Shown piece after piece: positions 7,737 through 14,521 of a stretch of 19,884 nt of DNA. The DNA comes from Candidatus Methylomirabilis sp. GTDB taxonomy: Bacteria; DYJV01. Location of the stretch: the NCBI GenBank assembly GCA_020722945.1, contig DYJV01000018.1:1-19884 (forward strand), written 5' to 3'. Made by a program: the position numbers and the translations under genes. Numbering within the stretch: position 1 is the stretch's first letter; each line of letters starts with the position of its first letter. A model generated the notes under the pieces. It did no database searches. It was given only the letters and a program-made list of their open reading frames with translations, and was not told the DNA's origin.

Positions 7737-7762
7737 ACTTACTACTTAATCACTTACTACTT
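7737..7762. repeat. Short tandem duplication at gene junction
   Basis: ACTTACTACTT occurs at 7737-7747 and again at 7752-7762, a 15-bp period. It spans the last codons and stop of the FMN-domain gene and the start of the 43-bp gap before the AmrS gene. It looks like a slippage duplication. Confidence 0.7.
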
Positions 7763-8717
7763 TATAATTATATGCTTCCTTACCAGATAGTTCACCATTA
7801 TTTATCCTCTTTTTAAACTGTTCTTTATTAAATCTCTGAATCCCCCATTTGGGATGCAAGATTATCTTTTCTATATTTGTCTCTTTTTCAACATTGCTCT
7901 CCAAAATTCTACTCTTAACCGCTACTTTACTCTTTTTTATAATATTTTCAGTTTTACTATAATGAAATGTTATGATATAAAACAGTACTAATAAAAAAAA
8001 TAGTTCAAATATTATTAAAAAAATAAGAAGCACCTTACGTTTTTTAAGTTTTATATCTATCCCAAGAAAAATAAGAAAAAAGAAAACCATAATAACAGCA
8101 TAATAATAGTATAAATTTTTGTTAACCTTGGGCAATCCCATCAATTTTTTAGTAACGGTTTTTTGGTGAGTTGGAATTTTTCTAATCGCACTTTTAACTT
8201 TTGCTCTTTTCTCTACTCTTTTCGAATAAGGAAAAAATATATCTGCCATTATTTTAGAAGTTCTCTTTACTGATTTAGCCACGGCGTTAACTGTAACTGT
8301 TGCACCAGTTATTCCATTAATTTCTTTACCAACAGCAAAAGGAGCATCTATCTTTTTACCAGAAAATTGTAATTGAAACCAATCCTCTCTTATTCTATCA
8401 GCTTCTGGTATGTCTTCTATGTGAGAAATAATTTTTATTCCTGCGATAGTCCGATTTTTATAAATACCAACCAGTATTTTTATAGGTCCCATATAACCCT
8501 TTATGGAACTGTCAATATCAGTGGTAATAAAACAGATACCAATAACTCTCTTTCCAATGAAAGCATCCCAATGTGGATATCTACCAGATTTTGCGGAAAA
8601 TGAGGTTGCAGAAGGCATAACATAATGCAAATCCTTATCTGTTATACCTGAAAATAATTCAGTAGTTACTATATAAAAAATTAGTATTGAAATAATTACT
8701 ATTTTTTTAATAATCAT
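7746..8717 (-). CDS. FMN-binding-domain membrane protein, probably flavinylated
   Basis: A 323-residue protein with an N-terminal membrane or signal segment (5-20), an FMN-binding domain of the RnfG/NqrC/NosR type (about 55-160) and two later membrane helices (204-222 and 228-250) separated by KLKKRK. A basic tail of about 70 residues follows. The motif TGATVT (137-142) fits the S/T-G-A-T-x-T site where ApbE attaches FMN through phosphate to the last threonine, here Thr142. Positive residues between the helices put that loop in the cytoplasm and the FMN domain outside. It probably carries electrons across or at the cytoplasmic membrane; donor and acceptor are unknown. Its ATG overlaps the lytic transglycosylase gene by 11 bp, so coupling is likely. 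Confidence 0.88.
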   Translation of the reverse strand: MIIKKIVIISILIFYIVTTELFSGITDKDLHYVMPSATSFSAKSGRYPHWDAFIGKRVIGICFITTDIDSSIKGYMGPIKILVGIYKNRTIAGIKIISHIEDIPEADRIREDWFQLQFSGKKIDAPFAVGKEINGITGATVTVNAVAKSVKRTSKIMADIFFPYSKRVEKRAKVKSAIRKIPTHQKTVTKKLMGLPKVNKNLYYYYAVIMVFFFLIFLGIDIKLKKRKVLLIFLIIFELFFLLVLFYIITFHYSKTENIIKKSKVAVKSRILESNVEKETNIEKIILHPKWGIQRFNKEQFKKRINNGELSGKEAYNYKVVSD

Positions 8718-9867
8718 TTACTTTCACAGATTTATGAGATATCTCTTCTTTATTCAGCATCTTATCTATCTCTTTTGCTTTATCAAGTCCACTTATAGGA
8801 ATAATGATATAATCGCCTATTCTTATTTGAGATGGATTTTTAAGTTTATTCATTTCAATTATCATTTTTCTCGGAACTTTATATTTTGATGCCAAACTCC
8901 ATATAGATTCACCTTGTTTAATTTTATGTCTTCTAAAAGTTATTCTGTCTTCAGGAGCTATATTGTTAAAATTCTGAAGGAAGGTCTGTAAGGTCCCATA
9001 AGGAATTCTTAACCTATAATTAAAATATCTCGGAGGTGTAGCCCATCTTTTAAGTTCAGGATTTAATTTTTTTATCTCTTCATAAGTTGAATTACAACAT
9101 TGAGCAATTATTTTCAAATCAGTTGCATCTGGAATTTCAACAACATCATAAAGCATAGGTTCCTCTTTTGTTATATTAGTAAACCCAAAATTATCAAGAT
9201 TCTCACAAATAATAACAACTGATAAAAACTTTGGCACATAGTTAGAAGTCTCTTTTCGCAATATACCCCATCGTTTATTACTTATTTTCCAGAAATCTCT
9301 CGATTTATACTTTTTAATAGCCTTTATAACTTTACCACCACCGGCATTATATGCAGCAAGGGCTAAATACCAGTCTTTAAGCCAATGATATAAATCGCGT
9401 AAATGTTTCGCAGCCGCTTCTGTAGATTTTTCAAAACTGCGTCTCTCATCCACCCACCAGTCTGAATGAAGTCCATACATTCGTGCAGTTCCCTTCATAA
9501 ACTGCCATGGACCACTTGCACTTTTTGGTGAGTATGCTTCGGCAGTGAAGCCACTCTCAATAATTGGAAGATATACCAATTCAGGGGGAAGTTCCTGTTG
9601 AATAAATGTTTGTTTTATCATAGGAAAATATTTATAAGCCCTGGACACAATCTTTTCAAGTTGTTTTCTGCCTCCGCCTGTATAAATTTTGATATATTCA
9701 TATACTCTGTCGTTTATTACAAACGGTATATGTGTGGATGCATCAATATTTTTATTAGTCCTCAAGTCATTTAATGTTGCGGTTACATCTATCTTTGAAA
9801 AATTGTTTATTCCAGTGCATCCAAATAGAGAAATAATTAAAACAATCAACAATAAAAGTTTATACAT
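8707..9867 (-). CDS. MltD-like lytic transglycosylase lipoprotein with LysM
   Basis: A 386-residue murein hydrolase. The lipoprotein signal ends in the lipobox LFGC (Cys17). An SLT/goose-lysozyme-like domain (about 85-215) holds the catalytic Glu105 in LPIIESGF, then SPKSASGPWQFM and the ALAAYNAGGGKV segment. A single LysM (about 313-357, IKQGESIWSLASKYKVP to IRIGDYIIIP) binds glycan strands. Order and motifs match membrane-bound lytic transglycosylase D, which cleaves peptidoglycan to 1,6-anhydro ends. The Cys17 signal implies an outer membrane. The ATG lacks a Shine-Dalgarno and lies 8 bp after a -10 box. It is the first gene of the five-gene minus-strand run. Confidence 0.94.
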   Translation of the reverse strand: MYKLLLLIVLIISLFGCTGINNFSKIDVTATLNDLRTNKNIDASTHIPFVINDRVYEYIKIYTGGGRKQLEKIVSRAYKYFPMIKQTFIQQELPPELVYLPIIESGFTAEAYSPKSASGPWQFMKGTARMYGLHSDWWVDERRSFEKSTEAAAKHLRDLYHWLKDWYLALAAYNAGGGKVIKAIKKYKSRDFWKISNKRWGILRKETSNYVPKFLSVVIICENLDNFGFTNITKEEPMLYDVVEIPDATDLKIIAQCCNSTYEEIKKLNPELKRWATPPRYFNYRLRIPYGTLQTFLQNFNNIAPEDRITFRRHKIKQGESIWSLASKYKVPRKMIIEMNKLKNPSQIRIGDYIIIPISGLDKAKEIDKMLNKEEISHKSVKVNDY

Positions 9868-9875
9868 AATAGTCT

Positions 9876-9904
9876 AATTTAACAATAGTTTATAGTAAAG
9901 TCAA
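9876..9904 (-). promoter_or_regulatory. Promoter of the lytic transglycosylase operon
   Basis: On the minus strand, TTGACT (9904-9899), a 17-base spacer and TAAATT (9881-9876). Only 8 bases separate the -10 box from ATG 9867, and none form a Shine-Dalgarno. A leaderless mRNA is predicted. Confidence 0.6.
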
Positions 9905-9946
9905 ACTTTGATTGCTTTTTCAATAATTTGTATATAACAAATAGAA

Positions 9947-9974
9947 GAGATATTGAAACAAGTTCAGAATGACA
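9947..9974. repeat. Intergenic repeat half-unit ending ATGACA
   Basis: A 28-bp segment that starts GAGAT and ends GAATGACA, with TGAAACAAGTTCA inside. It resembles a repeat type scattered through intergenic DNA of many environmental genomes. It shares both ends with arm 2 of the palindromic element near 19800. It sits in the 191-bp gap between dciA and the lytic transglycosylase; nothing else stands out there apart from the promoter. Confidence 0.45.
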
Positions 9975-10058
9975 CAATAAGATGTATTTCTATCTGGTTC
10001 AAATATATTTCCTTTATAACCCTTACCACCACTTACTTGCACCTTGAAACTTCGCAGT

Positions 10059-10349
10059 TTATATATGGGATTTTGCTTGAAAAAATATCTCATCAACAAT
10101 AGATTTCTTGAAAAACCCGTTTATCTTCTTAATAATATCCTGCTGCAAAAAATTTAACTGCGTAGCCCATGCAGGAGAATCTACATCTATAAATAATCGT
10201 TTCCCTGAAATAAAGGATGGAGATGTATGCGATGCTATTGCTTTTCCCACACAATTCTCCCACTCTTCTTTTATATACTCTAAAGCAAATCGTGGTTCCC
10301 ACTTTTTTTTTGAAATTATTTTTTTAATAATATCTCCTGCTTTATCCAT
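10059..10349 (-). CDS. dciA: DciA-like protein (DUF721)
   Basis: A 96-residue basic protein of the DUF721 family, members of which (DciA) help load or operate the replicative helicase DnaB in bacteria without DnaC/DnaI-type loaders. The WEPRFALEYIKEEWENCVGKAIASHTSP segment, then FISGKRLFIDVDSPAWATQLNFL (about 46-68), is the conserved core: a KH-like fold with the W-A-x-x-L motif. It is short and lacks the long tail of some relatives. ATG 10349 overlaps the end of recF by 8 bp. The place after dnaN and recF at the origin is typical and supports a role in replication start. Confidence 0.87.
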   Translation of the reverse strand: MDKAGDIIKKIISKKKWEPRFALEYIKEEWENCVGKAIASHTSPSFISGKRLFIDVDSPAWATQLNFLQQDIIKKINGFFKKSIVDEIFFQAKSHI

Positions 10350-11442
10350 CCAATATTATAACCTCTTTATCATTCATCTCTTTATACTCTTTATCATCTA
10401 CTGCAACTAAGAAAAACTGAGCATCAATACTTTTAATAAAATCAATAATAATATACCTGTTTTCATTATCAAGTTCAACCAAAATGTCATCCATTAAAAT
10501 AACAGGCACATCATTTATCTTATCTTTTAAAAAATTGAATTCTGAAAGTTTCAATGCAGTAACTGTTATCCTTTTTTCTCCAATAGAAAAAATCTCACTT
10601 AAATCGTATTTTCCATTCATTTTGAATATTATATTATCACGATGAGGTCCTAACATAGTATATCCTAAAGCAGTTTCCTTGTTTAAACTGTTTTTTAGTT
10701 TTGAATTATATTCATCCTTAAGTTTTTCTGGTGTAAAATCATTTTCATCATCAATAATATTGGATATATAATCTATTCCAATGCCATCCAGATTTTTAAT
10801 ATTTAAATTTTTCAATGTTTTAAAAAAATTCGATTCTATTTCTTTTATGTATTGCTTTCTCTTAAGAATTATCTTTGTTCCATACTCTATAGTTGGCTTA
10901 TTTAATACTTCTAAATTGTTATACTTCTGTTTTTCATCTGGCTGTTTTAGGACAAAATTTCTTGATTCAATTATCTTATTATATTTAATTAAATCAGAAT
11001 AATATTCTCTATCTATTTGTGAAAAAAGTCTGTTCAAAAAATCTCTTTTAAAATCAGGAGAGCCGTCAATTAATAACAGGTCATTCTGATAAAATAAGAT
11101 TGAGTTTATAATACCTATTACATCCTCTAATCTCTTTATTTTAATTCCATCTTTTTTAAACTGTTTTTTTCTGTTTCTGCTTGAATAGATTATCTCAAGT
11201 TTCTCGTCCATCCCTTTTTTGTTTGCCAAACATGATATAGAAAAAAAATCTTCTCCATATTCTGTCATAGAGAAATCGAGACTTCTGAAAGATTTAGTTG
11301 TGGAAAGATAATAGATTGCTTCAATAATAGAGGTTTTTCCTGCCCCATTTCTTCCTGATATAACATTCTTTTTATCATAGAATTTAAATTTCTTTAAAGT
11401 ATGATTTCTAAAATGTTTTAATTCAAGGTATTTTATCCACAT
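10342..11442 (-). CDS. recF: DNA replication and repair protein RecF
   Basis: An SMC-like ATPase of 366 residues that helps RecOR load RecA at gapped DNA. The opening is typical (IKYLELKHFRNH). Walker A is GRNGAGKTS (30-38, Lys36). The region after it (STTKSFRS) is the usual RecF follow-on. The ABC-like signature FSIGEKRITVTALKLSEF and Walker B VPVILMDDILVELD come near the C-terminus. LLLIDGSPDFKRDFLNRLF matches the lid region. Its ATG overlaps the dnaN stop by one base (TAATG), and its end overlaps dciA by 8 bp, so all three are translationally coupled. Confidence 0.96.
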   Translation of the reverse strand: MWIKYLELKHFRNHTLKKFKFYDKKNVISGRNGAGKTSIIEAIYYLSTTKSFRSLDFSMTEYGEDFFSISCLANKKGMDEKLEIIYSSRNRKKQFKKDGIKIKRLEDVIGIINSILFYQNDLLLIDGSPDFKRDFLNRLFSQIDREYYSDLIKYNKIIESRNFVLKQPDEKQKYNNLEVLNKPTIEYGTKIILKRKQYIKEIESNFFKTLKNLNIKNLDGIGIDYISNIIDDENDFTPEKLKDEYNSKLKNSLNKETALGYTMLGPHRDNIIFKMNGKYDLSEIFSIGEKRITVTALKLSEFNFLKDKINDVPVILMDDILVELDNENRYIIIDFIKSIDAQFFLVAVDDKEYKEMNDKEVIILDG

Positions 11443-12554
11443 TAATTTAACTTAATAGGCATTATAAGACATAAAAAGTTATCATTAGATTCTTCTTTAC
11501 CCATAGCAGCACTTTCTGCCTCATTAAAACCCATTACAAATTTTTCAGTATCAATTGAATTTATAAAGTCTAATATATATTCGTTACTAAAGGCTATTTC
11601 AAAATCTTCATAATCATATAAAATATCTATCTCTTCCCGAGCTTCACCTATTTCAGGATTAGCCGATTCCAGTACCAATTTATTCTTTTTAAAAATAAAA
11701 TTTATTTTTCCGCTCTTGTTATCTATTGTAAGAATTGAGACTCTTTTTACTGCATTAATCATTTTGTTAGTATAAAAGATTACTTTTTTGCTGTAATTTT
11801 TTGGTATTACCTGTGTATAATCAGGAAATTTACCGTCAATCAGACGAGAAATAAGTTCAATATCACTAATCTTAAAGTATATCTGATTTTGGCTTAATCC
11901 CATTTCAATCTGTCCCTCATCTGTAAGAATCTTTAAAAGTTCACCCAATACTTTATGAGGTACTGTTATACCATCCAGTTCATTATCAGTTTTAACTTCA
12001 TTTTCTATTAGAGCAAGACGTCTTCCGTCAGTTGCAACAAATCTAAGTTTTTTATCTTTTAATTCAAGTTTAACTCCTTTTATAGTTGAAGTTAAATCCT
12101 CGTTTGATACTGCAAAAATTGATTTTCTTATCATAGTTGATAAATCTTTTTGAGAAATATTTATAAAAAAGTCTACATTCTTTTCAGGCAATACAGAATA
12201 ATCATTTTTAGGCATACCTTTTATTTTAAATTCTGCTTTTACTTCTTCATTTTTGCTTTTTATAGAGACTATGTTATTTTCATCTACTGAAATCATAATA
12301 TCATCATTTGGAAGAGCTTTAACAATATCAGTTAACTTTTTTGCATGTATTGTTATTGAGCCTGGTTCTATTACTTCTGATTTTATAGGTATTTTTATTG
12401 CAACTTCTAAGTCTGTTGATGCTATTATTATATGGTCATCTAATGTTTCAATAAGAATATTTGACAATATAGATATAGTAGTTTTTGAAGTAATTATATT
12501 TTCTGCAAAATGTAAAGCATTTGCTAATTTTTCTTTTGCTGCAATTATTTTCAT
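11442..12554 (-). CDS. dnaN: DNA polymerase III sliding clamp (beta subunit)
   Basis: A 370-residue beta clamp with three repeated folds of about 125 residues each. It opens MKIIAAKEKLANALHFAENI and contains KDLSTMIRKSIFAVSNED at the domain 1/2 boundary and VRFVATDGRRLAL-like text in domain 2 (KLRFVATDGRRLALIE), a strong family marker. The end, NFLCLIMPIKL, matches the usual Y-x-x-M-P-x-R-L tail. The clamp encircles DNA and tethers polymerase III. ATG 12554 has Shine-Dalgarno GAGAGG 7 bases upstream. It follows dnaA by 212 bp that carry DnaA-box-like sites, so DnaA may influence its transcription. Confidence 0.97.
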   Translation of the reverse strand: MKIIAAKEKLANALHFAENIITSKTTISILSNILIETLDDHIIIASTDLEVAIKIPIKSEVIEPGSITIHAKKLTDIVKALPNDDIMISVDENNIVSIKSKNEEVKAEFKIKGMPKNDYSVLPEKNVDFFINISQKDLSTMIRKSIFAVSNEDLTSTIKGVKLELKDKKLRFVATDGRRLALIENEVKTDNELDGITVPHKVLGELLKILTDEGQIEMGLSQNQIYFKISDIELISRLIDGKFPDYTQVIPKNYSKKVIFYTNKMINAVKRVSILTIDNKSGKINFIFKKNKLVLESANPEIGEAREEIDILYDYEDFEIAFSNEYILDFINSIDTEKFVMGFNEAESAAMGKEESNDNFLCLIMPIKLN

Positions 12555-12591
12555 ATTAACACCTCTCTTATTATTATTCTATATATAAATA

Positions 12592-12782
12592 TAGAAGTAG
12601 TAATAGTAACACTTGTTGAAATGTGTAAAACTCTATTATTATTTATAACATAAAGAATAATATCAAGTATAAATATGTGGAAAGTAAATAAACTTTTACA
12701 CATATACACAGATATTACTCTTTTTTTTAACTTAATGTAATTATTAACAATTTTTCAACAATTAATTCACAGACTATCCACA
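12592..12782. other. Probable oriC part 2: DnaA boxes, DnaA-trio and AT-rich DNA
   Basis: The dnaA-dnaN gap holds several near-matches to the DnaA box TTATCCACA (complement TGTGGATAA): TGTTGAAAT (12614-12622), TGTGTAAAA (12622-12630), TGTGGAAAG (12676-12684), TTTTACACA (12694-12702) and CTATCCACA (12774-12782, inside the last codons of dnaA). A run TAG-AAG-TAG-TAA-TAG-TAA (12592-12609) points into the first two boxes in the same relative orientation as the Bacillus DnaA-trio. The rest is almost pure A and T. This is the expected place for the unwinding site. Confidence 0.6.
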
Positions 12783-14125
12783 CTTAAATCTTTGATTATT
12801 TTTTCAATTGCATTGTTTAAAGATTTATCCATTTTTCTTAAATTTTTGATTTTTTCAATTGCATGAATAACTGTTGAATGGTCTTTACTTCCGAATGCTC
12901 TACCGATTTCAGTGGTAGATGAGTTTGTTATCTCTTTAATTATATACATTGCAACCTGTCTTGGAATTAGAATTTCAGATATCCTTCTTTTTGATATCAA
13001 AGATTTGTGTTCAATACCATAATAATCTGCAACAGCATGCTGTATCTGTTCAATGTTAGTTCCTTCTTTAACATTATCTTTTATCATATCTTTAACAGCT
13101 TTCCTTGCAAGTTGTAAATCAATCTCTTTATTTAATAGTGTAGATAAAGCTATCAGTTTTATGAATGCACCTTCGAGTTCTCTTATATTATGCTTTATTC
13201 TTTTCGCAATATAATGGATAACTTCGGGTTGTATTTTAATTTTTTCTGCATCTGCTTTTTTGTATAATATTGCTTCGCGTATTTCTAAGTCAGGCGGAAC
13301 TATATCAGATATCAGCCCCCATTGGAATCTTGATTTTAAACGTTCTTCCAAATGATTTATCTCTTTTGGAGGTCTATCTGATGTTAATATTATCTGCTTT
13401 TCTGCATTGTGGAGAGTATTAAAAGTATGAAAAAATTCTTCTTGAGTTGCTGTCTTGCCTGCGATAAAATGAACATCATCAACCAGAAGCACATCTATCT
13501 TTCTATATTTATTTCGGAAATTATCCATTTTTCCATTTTGTAAAGAGTGAATAAGGTCGTTTGTAAATTTTTCGCCTGATACATATAAGACAGATAATTC
13601 AGGCTTTTCACTTAATAGTTTGTTTCCAATTGCATTTAAAAGATGTGTTTTGCCAAGCCCTGCACCACTATATATAAAAAGTGGGTTGTATGTTTTAGCA
13701 GGACGATTTGAAACAGCCATACATGCAGCATGTGCAAATTGGTTGCTCGCTCCAACAACAAAATTGTTGAAGGTATATTTTGGATTTAAGTTTGAGTTAT
13801 ATTTATCTATTTTTGTTTTATTTTCTTTTGATTGTGTTGGAATCTTTCTTATTGTTGTATTTGTGATTTTAGGGCTATTATCCTTGGCTATGGTAAATAA
13901 GACTGATATATCCTTATTTAAAAGTTGCTGAAGATTTGCCCTTATTTTTGGAAGAAGATTTTTACTTAAGTAATCTTTATGAAATTTACTGGAAACTTCT
14001 ACGACAACCTTATCATCATTTATATCTAACTGCCTCGTCTCTTTTAAATAGCTGTTAAATATATGAGAATCAACGTTCTTTTCCATCAATAAAAGAAGGT
14101 TATCCCATAAATTTTCTTTGTTCAT
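12767..14125 (-). CDS. dnaA: Chromosomal replication initiator protein DnaA
   Basis: The 452-residue initiator ATPase. Domain I (1-75) opens LWDNLLLLMEKNVDSHIFNSYL. A short linker follows. The AAA+ domain starts NPKYTFNNFVVGASNQFAHAA (114-134). Walker A is GAGLGKTH (154-161), Walker B LLVDDVHF (213-220), and the sensor and arginine-finger stretch is HLEERLKSRFQWGL (258-271). Domain IV ends with the DNA-binding signature FGSKDHSTVIHA, which reads the DnaA box. The Shine-Dalgarno GAGGAG lies 7 bases before ATG 14125. Two box-like sites and a palindrome sit just upstream, consistent with self-repression. Length is normal. Confidence 0.98.
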   Translation of the reverse strand: MNKENLWDNLLLLMEKNVDSHIFNSYLKETRQLDINDDKVVVEVSSKFHKDYLSKNLLPKIRANLQQLLNKDISVLFTIAKDNSPKITNTTIRKIPTQSKENKTKIDKYNSNLNPKYTFNNFVVGASNQFAHAACMAVSNRPAKTYNPLFIYSGAGLGKTHLLNAIGNKLLSEKPELSVLYVSGEKFTNDLIHSLQNGKMDNFRNKYRKIDVLLVDDVHFIAGKTATQEEFFHTFNTLHNAEKQIILTSDRPPKEINHLEERLKSRFQWGLISDIVPPDLEIREAILYKKADAEKIKIQPEVIHYIAKRIKHNIRELEGAFIKLIALSTLLNKEIDLQLARKAVKDMIKDNVKEGTNIEQIQHAVADYYGIEHKSLISKRRISEILIPRQVAMYIIKEITNSSTTEIGRAFGSKDHSTVIHAIEKIKNLRKMDKSLNNAIEKIIKDLSVDSL

Positions 14126-14142
14126 TCAAAATCTCCTCATAA

Positions 14143-14174
14143 TTTTCCACAGGGTTTTCCACAATTGTGGAAAA
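14143..14174. promoter_or_regulatory. DnaA-box cluster upstream of dnaA, with 20-bp palindrome
   Basis: TTTTCCACA occurs at 14143-14151 and 14155-14163, and its complement TGTGGAAAA at 14166-14174. The last two form the perfect palindrome TTTTCCACAATTGTGGAAAA (14155-14174). Each differs from TTATCCACA at one position. The cluster ends 18 bp before the dnaA ATG, fitting autorepression and one half of a bipartite origin. Confidence 0.7.
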
Positions 14175-14318
14175 CTGTATAATACATTACTAAATAAATA
14201 ATTATAATACTTTATGCTTACTGTATTAAAAGTAAACAGGTTTATAATTATCGGAATATAAACAATTTATATATAAAACGTTACTAAATCATTCACCTTT
14301 AATTTATAGTTCTCTTGT

Positions 14319-14342
14319 GCAAAGATTGAGTAAAATCTTTGC
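14319..14342. repeat. Inverted repeat (hairpin) in dnaA leader
   Basis: A perfect 9-bp stem, GCAAAGATT / AATCTTTGC, with a 6-base loop. No T-run follows on either strand, so it is not a classical terminator. It is the only stem with appreciable GC in a very AT-rich leader. Confidence 0.65.
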
Positions 14343-14446
14343 TGACTATAATTTATCTATTTATTAATTATCAAAGAACATATATATTTATTATTTAACC
14401 TTATCATATAATAATAAGATTAAAAAAACCATATTTTGTGTTCACT

Positions 14447-14475
14447 ATATTAACAGTTTGTAAAACTAATGTCAA
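14447..14475 (-). promoter_or_regulatory. Putative distal promoter of dnaA
   Basis: A perfect TTGACA on the minus strand (14475-14470), 17 bases, then TAATAT (14452-14447). It reads toward dnaA, about 310 bp away. It follows directly after the AT palindrome that may end pckA transcription. Confidence 0.55.
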
Positions 14476-14479
14476 CTAA

Positions 14480-14509
14480 AAAAGAAAAAAAATTAATTTT
14501 TTTTCTTTT
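14480..14509. terminator. All-AT-rich 30-bp palindrome, possible pckA terminator
   Basis: A perfect 30-bp palindrome: AAAAG, eight A, TTAA, eight T, CTTTT. It starts 13 bp after the pckA stop and on the minus strand runs into TTTTTT. The stem has a single G-C pair per arm, so a terminator role is uncertain. As DNA it could also be a cruciform or a bent site near the origin. Confidence 0.4.
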
Positions 14510-14521
14510 ACGAACAATATC

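Larger units (their letters stand above)
14126..14446 (-). other. Long, AT-rich dnaA leader region
   Basis: No gene-sized frame occurs in this stretch. If the strong promoter at 14447-14475 is the main dnaA promoter, about 310 bases of untranslated leader precede dnaA. They contain a 9-bp hairpin, the DnaA-box cluster and the ribosome site. A weak alternative promoter (TATTAT at 14184-14179, poor -35) lies nearer. A 13-codon frame (MVFLILLLYDKVK) begins 14 bases after the -10 box of the distal promoter; I cannot tell whether it is used. Confidence 0.4.
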
